Shown: positions 36,871 through 50,620 of the stretch, in pieces
Position numbering within the stretch: the first letter of the stretch is position 1
Layout: the number at the start of each line of letters is the position of its first letter
From: Blastomyces gilchristii SLH14081
Lineage: Eukaryota; Ascomycota; Eurotiomycetes; Onygenales; Ajellomycetaceae
DNA: 64,000 nucleotides
Assembly (NCBI RefSeq): GCF_000003855.2
Contig: NW_003101677.1
Coordinates: 1,347,506 to 1,411,505 of the forward strand
Direction: 5' to 3'
Made by a program: the position numbers and the translations under genes
Notes under the pieces: generated by a model
Database searches by the model: none
Told to the model about the DNA's origin: nothing
The model's input: the letters and a program-made list of their open reading frames with translations, nothing else

Positions 36871-38244
36871 TATAGTATAATGATGAATGAATGATGGAAT
36901 CACTGTAAATAAGTAATAAACTGAAAAAATCAATTATTATATTGACAATGTCACTGAATTCAATCTATATAATCACTAATTCTAAAAATCATCTTATTCA
37001 CTGATATTATTCTCTATTGAAAATCACAGACACTTCTATCTAAATTCTTCTGAATTAACTGAATCAAGTTTCTTTCATAGTCTTCATTTCTAGTCATATT
37101 ACTCTCATTGATCATATCACTGAACTTGTGAATTAAGGTTTGCAGATTAGTCATGATCTGAAAGACACTATCATCAGTCATCTGATGTTTGAGAGTTGAG
37201 ATTTCAGAGTGATCAGATATCAGATGTTTGAAAGTCTATACAATTATTAATCTCTGAATAAATCTGAGAATCATTTCATCAACTCTAGCTTACTGTTTCA
37301 GTGATTGTTTCATAAGTTCAGAGACTCAGAACACTTATCAAGGTCAGAAGATTAGAGAAGAAGAGAGAAGAAGAATTAACAGCAGTGATAAAGAGACTGA
37401 TAAGAGTTGTAGAGAAAGAAAGAGAATTATCACTATTAACAGATTTCTTATCACTGCTGCTCTTATTAACTGTGTTACTAAGAAGTTTAACAATTATTTT
37501 AAATCAGTTTATTATTTTATATATTTCAATGAAAATGCACTGTACTTTCTCTCTGACACTGTTGATTAAGTTTATAAGATTCTTCATCACTACTTTTTAA
37601 TTCTTATAATAATTGTTAATTAATCTCAAGATCTCTCACTGAATAGCAAGCTTTGTATTTTCAATATTCAATTTTTTCTTTTCAATGATAATTTTCTTCT
37701 TCTTCACAGTAATTTTCTTCTTTTCAATCTTCAATTTAGTTCTTTCAATATTCAACTTGATCTTCTCAATTTTAAGTTTGACTTTTTCAGCAGAACTGAT
37801 AGATGTATTTAAGGCTTTCAATGTGATAGTTATACTCTTCATTTTTTGATTTTCTGCTTTCTGTCAGCATGTCTTTGCTTTCTTGATTTACTTGAATAAA
37901 TTCTTCACTGTCTTCAGTATGACTGACTTGACTGATTTCTTCATGACTATCAGAGCAGCAAGATAAAACTCATGAATTCAGATCAGGTTTTCAATTTCAT
38001 CATTGAATTCATCAGAGTATATCATACAATCTTTCTTTTCATAGTTGCAGTTTGAATATAGCTTTATGCTTCCTTCAACTTTGTTACAAACAGATTCAAT
38101 ATGACAGGGAAAAATATATGAGACACAGTGCTCACACATCATTGACTTGCTAGATTTGATGAGAGTATTCAGCCTGCTTACTGCCTCTTTCTCTTGTGCT
38201 TTTGCTGCTGCTGCATGTGTATACTTGAGAGTGTCTCCGGCCAT
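36871..38244 (-). pseudogene. unidentified Cys-containing, coiled-coil-like coding relic
   Basis: Reading - from ATG 38244: an 88-codon frame (38244-37978) starts MAGDTLKYTHAAAAKAQEKE and contains a Cys/His cluster, CEHCVSYIFPC and CNYEKKDC, then DEFNDEIENLI. After stops, frame-compatible sequence continues at 37842-37636 as a Lys/Ile/Glu-rich heptad-like segment (KLKIEKIKLNIERTKLKIEK). From 37600 down to 36871 only fragments are visible. The pattern resembles gag-like or zinc-binding accessory proteins of fungal transposons, but I cannot assign it. It is not part of the A-D chromovirus family. Confidence 0.4.
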
Positions 38245-38253
38245 TTTGATGTT

Positions 38254-38402
38254 GTTGCTGCTGCTGTTATTGCTGCTGTTATTGCTGCTGCTGCTGCTGC
38301 TGCTGTTGCTGCTGCTGTTGTTAATATTACTGTTATTGATATTACTGTTGTTACTGTTACTGTTGTTGCTGTTGCTATTATTACTATTGCTGCTGCTGTT
38401 GA
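38254..38402. repeat. imperfect trinucleotide array (GCT/GTT/ATT)
   Basis: About 50 triplets of the form GCT, GTT or ATT, all related by C/T and G/A changes, lie immediately upstream of the - strand ATG at 38244. Open frames on both strands here are poly-Leu, poly-Ala/Val/Ile or poly-Ala/Thr and are artefacts of the repeat. It looks like a (GCT)n array that has drifted by C-to-T and G-to-A mutation. Confidence 0.85.
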
Positions 38403-40479
38403 ATGAAACAATAGATCACTGATGTTCTTGATATACTATGCACATTAGATATCTTGACATTAGAACTTTTGATATTCAAAGCTTCCTATTACAACTGGCA
38501 GAATACTAACCTTGCTGAAGATGAGAAGGGCTGAGTGAACTGAAAAAATCAATATTCGCGTTGTGATATGATTGCAAGAAGGAGAAAGAAAGAAAGAAAG
38601 AAAAAGAAGATAACAAGTTATTCTTCTTATATGTGTTATTGATTCACCTTTGCAGATTATCATGCAATGAATATAAATGCTTTCATATTTCATCTCTGAG
38701 TGCAATCAGCACATCTGACAAATTTCATTCATATCTTAATACTTTCTGCGCAGGCTATCACTGAATGAATTACAGCTATTTTGAATATAAAATCATTTCT
38801 ATTAACTAGGAACAAGTGTTCAATACACTGTTAGAAATATATCTACAGAATTCAAGATTTTCTGATGCAGTGAAATTAGTGAATTCTTCACAGTCATAAC
38901 TATACAAATTGCAAGATAGAGAATATGACAACTTTCTTCAGTGAATATCAAGGCAGGTATATTCTAATTATGTATATTAAAGTATATATTAACTAATTTA
39001 TATATAAAACTCATAGAAAACTAAATATATTGAAATATAAATAGATTGTGTTGAAAATCTCTATATCACTGATCTGTCTTTTGCTGAAAGTATCTCTAAA
39101 AATTTGATCTTTTTTCACACCTTCTCTCACACATCTTTCACCAGATGTCTCTTTTTTGCTGTTGAGATATTCTGAATCATCTCAGCAAAGTCATCTCTGA
39201 CAATTTACTGATATTCAGAAATATCACTTATCAGATTTCAGAATGTCAGAATATTTTATCATTGCAGCATAGCTGTGACAGAATTTTCATTTATATCAGC
39301 ATCATTAAATATTTTGACCTGAGTTGCAAGATTAACATATATCTCTATTTTTCAGAATCAGTTTCTAGTTTTTCAATCTGAAGTTTTCAATTCAATATCT
39401 TTAACTAATGAATATTCAACTTACATTTCATATATTATTGTTCTTGCTCAGAGAATTGATCAAAGTTGATGATTTCTCATACTCAGTAAAAAACCAGAAA
39501 GAACTTTTCAGCAGTAAATGAATCACAGAAGTATTCAAAGATAATTGATTCTTCATAGCAGTTATACAATCTGATTATCACTGAACTTTCTCTGCTCTTT
39601 GTCTTCTTCTATTGAATATGATTCTATATTAATAAATGATTAGCTAAGTTGGTCAAAAAAATTTTAATATCTCACTGAAAAGTTTCAAATTCTTCTAAGA
39701 TATCTCACTGAAAAGTTGATATATTTGCTAAAATCTAATACTACTTGTCTTCATTTCTTTGAGAGTTCAGAACTTTCATGTTTTAATCACATTCAGTATC
39801 ATCATTCTGCTGAATGAAAAGATATATGATGTTTTATCCTTTATTTTTATCACACTTGCAACTGTTCAATCCAAATTATCTTTATTAAAAGAAAGAAAAT
39901 ACATTCATTTTGTCTTCAGATGCAGACACTGCTCTGTCAGCTGAATTTCCTTCTCATACATTTCTGCATCTGAATGCCGGGTTTGATGACATCTTTTTGA
40001 CAGACTGCTTAATATCAGTGATGAGTTTGACTTCTTCTCATCTGACTGATATTCATCATTGCTGCTATTATGTTCATTCTATGTTCAGATATGTCAATAT
40101 CAGATTTCTTTTGAAATCGGCAATTTGTCTCATTAAATCTACTAGATGAGAGAGTTCAGAGAGATCTAGTAGAGCAGAATTCATAACAATATTCATTTTC
40201 AGAATCTTGATAGAACTCTGATAAATTTGTGATATGAATAGAAATATAGTGATTTGATTCTTAATATTAAATTAATGTAGATTGTCACTAATTGCAGCTC
40301 TTATTAATATATTCCTTTTCAGTAATTCAATCTCATCTCTTTATTTTATCAAGACTGCTCATTCACTTCATTCATATCTTTTCAACTACACAACTTTTTT
40401 CTACAAATCATATCAGAAAGCAAAATGTCATGTCTGTTTAATTGAAATCTGAAACACTATCTACTATCTGTCTCTAGAC
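38403..40479. other. AT-rich block without recognisable genes
   Basis: Composition as in the transposon blocks. Short frames (for example 38705-38460 on -, 39759-39944 and 39910-40149 on +) have no motif. The 17-mer ACTGAAAAAATCAATAT near 38536 recurs as ACTGAAAAAATCAATTAT near 36918. A GAAAGAAAGAAAG run lies near 38585. I see nothing else. Confidence 0.5.
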
Positions 40480-42830
40480 AAGAATCTGAAGATGATCAAT
40501 GTTCCTCTTTTTCAGAAACTGCAAATGAAGATTTTACTGATAGTGATTCAGATATTGATGCTCTCAGTGAAGAAGTATTACTATTTTCAGTAAGTTTATC
40601 ACTTTTGATGTCTCTATCATTATAAAAACTAACATTCTCTAAAGACAGAGTTATATAATGAGGATGCTGCTGATAATATTGAGTATATTAAGTGACTTTT
40701 AAAAGCAGCTGCTGAGGAGAATATTTCTGAAAATGATGATCAAGAGAATTCTGATGAGTCAGTTGCTGATGATATTGAAATATCAGCTACTGATGCAATT
40801 ACTGTTGCTATTACTGATTAATTTATTGATTATGATTCAGCAATTGATATATCTTATAAACACAGTAACTTTAAAATGAATTCATTTATTCTGACAATGA
40901 GACTCTGAACTGAAGAGTCAGATATTTTCTGAAAAAACTACAAATCACTACTGCAAATTCTGCATTTATTAAAGAATACATCACTGATAAGTCTGCTCTC
41001 TGAAGATCTATCAACTCTGAAAAAGCAATGCAGAGCATAATTTCTGATTTTATCAGTTAAGAAAATCTCAATTTCAATAGTATTATCAATACAAATATCA
41101 ACTCTGAGTTCTGCTCAGAAAAATCTCACTGAATTCTTCATGAGATCACTATACTTTTAAAATCCAATTTTCTTGATATCTGCTCTTCTCAAATCCTCAA
41201 CTTTTCAGTGACAAATGCATATAGAAATGATAGAAATTGTTAACAATCTCACAGAGTTATAACAATCTCACAGTTGAGAAAGCTCTGTTAAATATTATTT
41301 CAGTGAATTTATCTGATATTTATCAACAAATAAACCTATTTTTTCTTCTGATTTTATCTGATATCAGTGTGAGAATCTTGAATACTACTGCAAATCAGAG
41401 TTGAACAATATATCTTATATTGAAAGAGTGCATTTTATTGAATGTGATTATCAATATTCAGGTATGAGATCTCATATAATAGTTCTGAAAGTTCAAGAAG
41501 CTGTTTACTATACTTCACAGACTGCACAAAGATTATCATTCTTGAATTCATTATTTAATCTCTTCAAAATAATTGCAATAGAGAATGAGATGAAATATAT
41601 CTCAATTACTCAAGTTCTTAATCAACTTAATATTCATATAAATATAACATTTGAATCAGGTTCTGATCTGCTGATATATAAGAGTCAAGATCAGTATTTT
41701 CTTCACTGAGTCATGAGAACTAAAACTGAGATAATTGAAATATGATCATATTATAAATCTTCACTGATTCAGACTGAGTTGAACATTGCAGCACATGAAT
41801 AAGATCTTTTGAAAAGCATATTTTACTCTGATATACAAGTTATTTTCCTATCATATCAATCATTTATTGATGAATTTGATTTATATCAGAACATGTACTG
41901 AAGCTTGATGAGTTTTTATTTAATTTCTGCACTGAGCACTGTTAAGCACTTAAAGTGAAATAATATTTTTATTCTAATCTTTGATTCTCATGATATCAAT
42001 TTTTCTGATATAGTTACTATATTGTCACATGACTTATCTACATTGAATTATAAGAGAATTATAATGAATATTGATGAAAAAAAGATGAGAGTGATTGCAT
42101 TTTACATTGCATTTCTTGAAGATATACTGCAGTAAAATAGTAATGTAGAGATCAAAGAATTAATAGTAAGAAGATTATACTGAAGCTGCTTTATTAATAA
42201 CAAGAATTGATTGAATCTGAACTATGATCTATGTAATAACAGCTGATTTCACTATTATATACAATATCTTCAGACTAAACTGAATGATCTGCTGAATCTC
42301 ACATACAGAGATCAAATGTGTCAAGAGTAAGAAATGACATCACAGACTGTATTTTTTTTTCAGATATATTCAAGTTTGAATTTGATCTCTTTTTTCTCAT
42401 CTGATTCATATTATAGTAAGTTTACTGATATATCAGAGATTTCATACTCATTGCTGATTAGTACTGTCTTATCACTGTATAATCAGCTAGAATACTTTCA
42501 AATATTGCAGATATTTTCTTTTTCTCACAGTTGAAATTATCTGCAGTCACTGATCACTTATATTAAGAAGTATCAGCTTCAAGAACATGCTTGAGCTTTA
42601 ATCATTATATCTCTTATCTTGCAGTGTGAGCTCAAGAAGAAATGACTCAGTTCAGTGATTAAGCAGATTATTTCTGCAGCATTTTCAGCATTAAATCAAT
42701 CATCTATTGATCTTATTATTCAGATATATGCAGTCATTGCAAGAAGTAATAGTCTATTGATGTCTCAATCTCTGAGAGAAAATGATTCTGAAGTGACTTA
42801 TTAAATCATACTTACAGCCTGCTGATAGCT
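40480..42830 (+). pseudogene. probable CACTA/Plavaka-like transposase relic
   Basis: On +: an acidic start (ESEDDQCSSFSETANEDF), an apparent intron (GTAAGT at about 40590, ACTAAC branch near 40629), and a long decayed frame. The frame has an open segment at 41401-41709 (ISYIERVHFIECDYQYSGMR; RLSFLNSLFNLF). It continues with LYQNMY, SLMSFYLISALST, FDSHDINFSDIV and FYIAFLEDILQ (about 41880-42135). An open piece at 42334-42534 follows. As I remember it, this order resembles the large Tnp2-type transposases of fungal CACTA-like (Plavaka) elements, but that rests on memory of the family pattern. In-frame stops are mostly TGA. No terminal inverted repeat was found. Confidence 0.45.
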
Positions 42831-43445
42831 ATAATTTCTTATTAAAGCTATAGTAAGAGCAGCAGTAACATTTAAATTATCTCAAGCTAGTTCAGTTGTT
42901 AGTTATCAGTCATTCCCTGCTTCAACAATGAGCACAGTTGCTACACATATCAGTGATTATATTAAAAAAGCAAAGCTTATATAGTATATAAAGAGTCAGC
43001 TGAATATACATATTAATTTACACTATATTGAGCTGATTAAAGAATATACTGTATCTAACAACTGCAATGTTCTAATAGAGAAGAATAAGCATTGAGACTA
43101 TAAGAATCTAGTGCAGTGAATAAATTATCAGAATATGAAGAAGATACTACTCTTATAGAAGAGCTTTCACTGCATCTGATAACTAGTATTAAGAGATTCT
43201 TTTGACAGATCTAACTTATGTCTGATACAGAAGATTCAACAGCTATATATAGTTTGTTCAGCACTGTTCAATAATCTGCTGAGAATGAATAAAGAATCAG
43301 ATGATAATAATGATTCACTGAACTACTCTATCAAGTTAAAGTTAATAAAAGATTATATTGCTCTGAAGATTTTTAGTCATCTATTATCAAGCAAGATGTC
43401 AGAGAAAGTTAATATACAATTTATAAATCTCTTAAAGTGTGATTC
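42831..43445. other. AT-rich continuation, no recognisable gene
   Basis: Probably the C-terminal end or 3' flank of the transposase relic. Fragments on + such as 43020-43150 are coding-like but carry frequent stops and no motif I can name. Confidence 0.4.
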
Positions 43446-43535
43446 AAAGGTTGCTTGAGCCAGCGTACGATTACAGGCGTACACCGGCTTCTTATATATT
43501 GTACACTAAATTAATTAGCGGCTGCTATGGCCTCT
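43446..43535. other. small normal-composition islet
   Basis: About 90 bases keep CG and GC-rich words (GCCAGCGTACGATTACAGGC, GTACACCGGC, GCGGCTGCTATGGCC). GTAC occurs twice in near-palindromic surroundings (GTACGATTACAGGCGTAC). It could be a transposon end or a remnant of unmutated host DNA. Nothing coding is visible. Confidence 0.4.
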
Positions 43536-43559
43536 TTACACTCATAAGCAAGTTCAGAA

Positions 43560-45600
43560 GTGACTGTGTTATTATCTGACAGTTGTACATTCTTTTAAAC
43601 CACTGTATGTTCTTCTGAACTACATCCTCTCTCACCAGATTCAGTCACACTTACATGATCATGACATCTGTTCTAGCTTCATGCAGATTAGCGCATCACT
43701 AGTATTTATGATCTTGTGATCTATCTCTGATTCAGCTAGTGTTCTGCATACATTCTCATAAAGAAACTTTCACTATATTATATCACTTATTCACTAACTT
43801 TTCTTATTCTTCAATTATCTTCTTCATCATTATCATCATCAAATATCACTATCTCATTCAAGATTTCTACCTCTTCTTCTGTTCAACTCTTTTCATCTGT
43901 TTATCTATCACATTGTATATATTTCTGACAATGATTCTCTGTTCTCACAATAAGTATTATCATAGTGCTCATACTGAGCAGTTCATTAGCAGTAAGTGTA
44001 ACACATTATGAAATGTAATCAGAACTTGTTTATCTTCTAATAATTGTCAGAATATACTATCATGAATGATATATCTTCTTCATCTTCTTATACATTCTCA
44101 ATCATTTTCTTCTCAGTGAGTTTCTGATCATGTTTTCTGACATGATTTTGCATGAATACAGATGCTGATATGTTGTTTTTATTTATATAGAATTCTCACA
44201 TATTGACAGATTCATGTTCACTGATGATAGTGAACTCAATATTGAATTATTGATTGAGAACTTGAAGAATGCAATAATGGAGAAATTGTTCATATCATGT
44301 GTGACTGAGTCTCTCACATTCTCTTCTATTCTCTCTGTTTCTTTCTCTGCCACTCTCTCTCAATATTCTACATCTATCTCTGTGTCTGGTTCTCCTGCTT
44401 CTGCTATCTCTATTCCTGTAATTCTCACTTCTGCTACTTCTGGTTTTACTGTCTCTGCTTTCATTATCAGCTCTCTCTATTTCAAGAAGATATTGTGTAG
44501 ACTTAATGAATCATATTTCTCAGCATATACACTCTCATCCTTCTTACTAACTCTCAGAACAATTTATTATATAAAGACTGTATATAATATAATAATCTGA
44601 AGCTTGATTGCAGATATCAATTATTACATTCATTTTAAATATTTATAATGAGACAATTATTTATTCATCTCAGAGAATCACCTTCTCTCTTAACAGTATT
44701 GAGATTGTAAGTCTTTCTCTTTTTATCTTTTCTTTCTAACACTGATTTTTCTGTTCTTAGGAGAAATTGTTATGGGTTTTGCTGTGTATGAAGTCATGAT
44801 GTTCACAGACATCAAGAAGCTTTTCATAACTATAAAGTTTAATATCACAGAGATATCTGCTCTAATGAATTCCTTTAAGATGATAAATCTGTATTGATCT
44901 ATTCTCTGATATCTGTCATCTAACTTCATAATGTAGATGAAAGATATCTGTGTTTTCAGAAACAGAAATACAGATATTGTACTCTTTTACATCTGTGAGT
45001 GTGAGACTTGTACATCTTGTCTGAGATGTTATCATGAAAATGAGCTGTTCATACACTGTATTCTACTTTCTGCATTTTCTTGTGTCTCTCTCTCTCTTTC
45101 TGAGGAGCCTCATGTGTGTTGTAATTGTGTGTATAATTCTAAGATCAGCAGATGTTCATTCAGTAATTGTTATCTCTGCTTTTACAGTTTTATATACTAA
45201 TAATGATTCTTAGTTGCTCTGACATCAGAGATCATTCTAATCAAAGATGATAATGCTGCTGAGACTACTCTCTCTCATTTTCAAGCTTCTCTCATCACTT
45301 TCTCTCCCTCTTCTGTGAGAAAGGTTGTGCATATATCAGATTGTAAGTATTTGATCTCAGGTGACTTCTGCTGTTATTCATTCAGTTCTGTGTCTTCTTC
45401 TTCCTCTATTTCTTTCATCTTCATTCTCTCTGTCCTGGCTTCTGATTCTGTAAGTTCTGCACTCTTCTTCAATTTCTCTATATGTACATGTGCACATTTC
45501 TATATTGATATTTCAGTCAATCTTGTGATAAATGACATTAATGTTGTATACAGAGCAGTAGAGGAATCAGAGGTATACACAGTGTTATTATAAGAGTAGC
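43560..45600 (+). pseudogene. unidentified Cys-rich and Ser-rich coding relic
   Basis: A run of + strand open pieces (43739-44011, 44214-44600, 44937-45200, 45315-45593) is separated by stops. The third has a dense Cys pattern (CECETCTSCLRCYHE then CCNC and CSFSNCYLC) that could bind zinc, PHD- or RING-like in spacing but without a clear match. The last has a Ser-rich stretch. Whether these belong to one gene, or to the transposase relic upstream, cannot be told. It is not recognised. Confidence 0.3.
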
Positions 45601-46399
45601 TTACAGCTCTCAAATCTCTTACAGATCTTGAGTTTTGAGATTTTCTTTATTTTTAACATTTTTCAGATGATATAATATTAGAAATAGATTAAATATGTGA
45701 TGTATGAAAATGAATGAAGTATATATGATAACATTTGTCTTTTACAGCTGATTCTTATAGTTGATAATTAATCTATTATCTCTTTTCTTTTCTTATACTT
45801 TTTCTTTATCTGCTAGTTACTACTCTTACACAACCTCTATATAATACAGTATTCAGTGACTAGGTTCAGCAGCTTTCACTTTTTATAATTCTATCTCATA
45901 CATTATACTGTCTCTCTTCACCTGCTCAGATCACTATAGTAAACAGCTCATTGAAACTAATCTCACCTGATCTCTGAGCATTCTCAGAGATTAAGATAAC
46001 TTAGTCTCATATGTTCACAGATGTTTCAGATAGTTTATTCTCTGTGATCTCTGTAATTGAACTGATATAAACAGTTGAATTCAACTCTGAATTTCTTTTT
46101 CTTCTGTAATCTGATCTATGTATAAGTCTGCTACTTTGAGACTGCTCTTTACTGTGTTATGTCTGCTGTCTACAGCACATTATCATACAACTGGCTACAG
46201 TCTTATTACTTATTGAAGTGTGATGTTCATCTGATTTCTTCCTTACTTCTCATTCTTTTCTTATAATTATGAAAAGATCAGAATAAGTGAGATCATCTGA
46301 TTTGTAAGTGTCTATAATTTCTCTTACTTTATAAGACTTTTCAATTATAAGCTTCTTCTTTTTCAACACTGATGATAGTGCTGTAAATAATCATAATTC

Positions 46400-49300
46400 A
46401 CTCAGATCTTATATCTTTGCTTTTATAAGTTATGAATTATTAATTAAGTTGTGTAAGATCTGTCTCTCTGATTCTTTCAATGTGTACATTCTCAGAGAAT
46501 GTGATTTGAGTATTTTATATGACTTAAATCATCTAGATTGAAACTTCTCAGAACTCTCATTGTGTATGAGAACTTACATTCTCATCTTGAGACTTGATTT
46601 CTTAACTAGTAAGTCTTGTATTCTTTTCAATTGAATTGCTTGATTCAGAAGTAACTTATTAGCTTTTACATGTGTATGACTGATCTCTTTTAATCTTGAT
46701 TCTGTATCTGTGACTGTTATATCTGTGACTATTGCATCTACAGCTGCTGTTTCCTTTCTCATCTTTTCTGAAGCATTCTTTAGAATGTGCGGATGCAATT
46801 CATATAACAGATAGAATAATAAACACTTAGAGACTGCATACTGCTGAATTTATGTGACTAATAGCATCTGATCAAGATATTCATCTCATAATCTTATAGA
46901 CTTACTCACTAGATATTTTATCAGCATGTTGTTCAAGATTTCATTCAAGTGTTTCATCTTCTCATTTATCTGTAGATGATATAATGTTGTTCTATAATAT
47001 CTTGTCTGTAACTGACTCATGAAATGCCTCACTACTTCTTCTATAAGATTTGCATTATTATCAGTTAGAATCTCACACAGCATTTCATAGTTGATATAGA
47101 TCTCATTATATAGAAACTTTGTTATCATCTTCTCTATCATCTCTGAAACTGCTTTTGCAACTGATCAGTCAGTAGTGTAATCAATAGCAGTGATTATTCA
47201 TCAATTTTCATTTAATATTCATAGTAATATGTCTATAAGATCTACTTCTCATCATTTGAACAGTTGTATTATATACTTCATCTGATATTACACTTTCTCA
47301 TATTCTAATCCTTTCTTAGATTCTTTTGTGACCTGATAATTCAGGCACTTGTGAGCATACATCTGAATATTCTCAGCCATGCTTAGTCAGTATGCTCTTG
47401 ATTCAAGTACACTCATGAGTTCAGAACTTTCTAAGTGACTAAATTTCTTGTGCATGTGAGTTATTAAGTCACATCTAAATAAAGATTCTAGATAGAGAGC
47501 TTTCATATATTCTAGATCATAGTAAAGCATAATATCATTTTTCAATTTCCTCAGCTTAAAGTTTGAAAGCATCTCTTCTACTACTTTCATAAGACACTTG
47601 TTATCTGACATCTTGTCATTCTTCAAGTGAGAGATTATAATGTTCATTCATTCTGATTCCTTGCATTCTCTCAGCATGTTTAATATAAATATTTCTTATA
47701 CCTGATTCACAGAATTCTTATTCATGAAATCAGGTCTGTGACTGATTATATCAGATATCACAGTGTCTGATTCCTTTCAGTATTTAATATGAAAATCATA
47801 TACTTGAAACTCTGAGATTCAATGTGCTAAGTGTTTAAAAGGTTTTATTATTGATTATAGATAGATAAGACTTTCATAATCCATGATCACTGTTATTGTA
47901 TATCTGTTGTCAATATATCTATCTCATAACATCAGCACATGCTTGATTGCTAGCAATTTCTTTTCATACACTGAGTAATTGAGCTTGATGTCTGATAGTT
48001 TTCTATCATTGTACATTATCAGATGTAGCTTGCTATTCTTACTCATCTGTAGAAGAGCATCTCTGATAGCTCATTCAGATGCATCTGTCTTAATATAGAA
48101 AGGTTTATCATAATCTGATTGAATAAGCACTGAGAATATTATTATACATTTTCTCAGTGTGAGAAAAGCCTCTTCACACATGATATTTCAGATAATTGAA
48201 TGAAACTTCTTCTTTTACAGATTTGTATTCATTCCTCTCAAGAGATCTGAGAGTGATACAGATATTCATATGAAATTCTTGATAAATCTGCAGTAATATA
48301 AGACTAACTCAAGAAACTACTGTATATGATATACATTTCTCAGCTGCAGTTAATTCACTATGACATTCAATTTCTCTGAGATAAGATATATACAGTCATC
48401 ACTTACTATATATTCTACAAACTTCAACTCTTTCATTTCAAACACACACTTAATTGATTTGATATAGAGCTTATACTCTGTCAGAGTTGTAAGTACTTCA
48501 TTGAGATACTTCAGATATTTATTATATAAGTTTGAAAAGACTAGAATATCATTGAGATATACAAGATATGAGATTTCATTCTGTTTATGAAGAATTATAT
48601 TCATCATTATTTAAAAGATAATAGATGCATTTATCAGACTGAATGATATTATCAGAAATTCAAACTTCTTTCATTGCATATTAAATGCAGTTCACAGAAC
48701 TGATAGTTCATCTACACAGATCTATCAGTATTCTGAGAGAAGATTGATCTTTAATAGATATCAGGTGTTTTCAACTGTATTCAACTGTTGTTAAATCTGT
48801 GACAGTGAATATTCATTCTTGATTATAAGCTTATTAAGTGCTTGATAATTGATACACATCTGTCACTTCTCATCCACCTTTTTCATAAATAGAACTGGAA
48901 AGTCTCACACACTTGATGAGAATTATATAAGACTATGTTCTAGAAGGTCTGTGATCTAACACTTCTGTTCTTCAAGATGTGTTTGTGACAGAGAGTATAC
49001 ATTCTGATTAACTGGTTTTGCATTCTCTGTGTCAATCTCATGTATGAATTCTTGTTTCAGTGACAATTCTGATAAAAGATCTGTTCAGAAGATCTTCTCA
49101 TACTTCTTCAGAAGCTTCTTCATATGCTTGTTCTTCTGTATATTCTTTATCTTGATTTTCTCTGCTTTTAGATCCTGTATGACATACAGAATGCTTTCAA
49201 ATGAGGTCTTGTGAATTATTCTCTTTACTTATTAGTATGTAAGCAGATTTAATCCTTCTATATCAGAGACATGGAATGTTCTTCTCATATCAGTTGATAG

Positions 49301-50350
49301 AATTGTATGAACTGTTTTTTTTCTATCAGTCAACTGCATATGATATGTACATCATTGAATCTGTGAATTGAATCTTTGAAATCAATTAAGTCTGAGAATA
49401 AGATTATATTTCATGTTCTGCAGCTCTCACACTCAAATATAGCAAGATCATTCTTCAAAGTGCAAGGGAACTCTTACTCTTACAAGTAATATTAAATATC
49501 AGTTATCAGATAATCTTATGTATCAGAGATTCTTCACTCAGTGAATCTCTTTCAGTCTTCAGATTATATAATTATTAATATATTGTATAGAAGCTTCTGT
49601 GTCTGCTAATACTTTTGCAGCTATCTCTCAATTCTTGCTCAAGTGTCTCTTATACATTAACATTTCAGGTCTTAAGATATTGAGATGAGTATTCACTTCA
49701 TTCTCATCTGCACTTCAGTCAGAAGCCTGCTTTCTGTTAATATTCACAGAATTCAGAGAGTTATCTAACACAGATATCTCTTTCACTTTGAAGACTTTTC
49801 ATCAAATATCAGTGAGTGTCTTCAAGCTCACTGATTCTACTAGTTTTTTAACTCTCTTGCTTCTCTTGACTGTACACACTGAGTGTAATCTTTTACATCA
49901 TGATTTTGATATTCACAGTTAAAGCAAGCTCAATGCTCATGATATCAAGATTTTCACTCAGAGAATTTCTTTTTCAGAGAATTCAGTGCTTTAACAATAA
50001 TATTCAGATCTAGATTCATTGTATCTGAGTGTGTGACTTGTGTTATAGAAGTCTGATTATCTATTCTCTGCTAAGATATACTCAATTGCAGTATTTTCTA
50101 TTATAATTGACTCACTTATTTCTGTATAATGAGAATATTATATGCTTTCTTCACTGTGTCTGACTGTGAGATTAAGCATTTTCATTCTGCTCTCAACTTG
50201 AGTGTAAGATTATAAATAAAGATCTGTAAATAGAAAGATGTTGAAAGCTCTTCATTTAACACAAGATAGTGTAAACTGAAGTGTGTGAAGTATGATGTAA
50301 GATCACTTACTTATCTATACTCAGTAAAGTGTTTATAATACTTATCTTAT
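46400..50350 (-). mobile_element. second Ty3/Gypsy family (element E), - strand
   Basis: Reading - from about 50.3 kb: gag with a zinc knuckle (CFNCEYQNHDVKDY, 49928-49885). Reverse transcriptase spans about 48900-48350: PVLFMKKVDEK, MCINYQALNKL, and YLNDILVFS in the 85-codon open piece 48607-48350, where D-to-N has hit the catalytic YLDD. An RNase H region follows. The integrase zinc region and core are at 47647-47387 (THMHKKFSHLESSELM) and 47140-46886 (LTDNNANLIEEVVRHFMSQL). A C-terminal piece is at 46798-46574. It is clearly different in sequence from the A-D family. I could not locate its LTRs, so the outer limits are approximate. Confidence 0.8.
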
Positions 50351-50362
50351 ATATTCACTTTC

Positions 50363-50620
50363 TGTAAGAAATTCCGCTTCTCACGGATTCTTTACCTCTA
50401 TTTCTATCTCTCATGTAATCAATAGAGCTAGCGGCCCTTGGCTACACACAACTATATAGACTGGAGTTCGCGAATACTATTCATAACTCAGCTTGAATGC
50501 TATTATACATTTAATCTCTACATTTTATCTTTCTACTGTGAATACTTCTAGTAGTTAACAGTACATATCACATCAAGCTGCAAATACCTGAATAATCACC
50601 TGTGAGCACTTATTCTTACA
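50363..50620 (+). repeat. 5' LTR of chromovirus D
   Basis: 258 bp, TGTAAGAAATTCCGC..TTCTTACA. It keeps CCGCTTCTCACGG, GCGGCCCTTGG and TTCGCGAA, and so is closest to the presumed unmutated LTR. Confidence 0.92.

Noticed and set aside
38147..38422. Poly-Leu, poly-Ala/Val/Ile and poly-Ala/Thr frames
   Set aside because: They are translations of the GCT/GTT/ATT triplet array in different frames.
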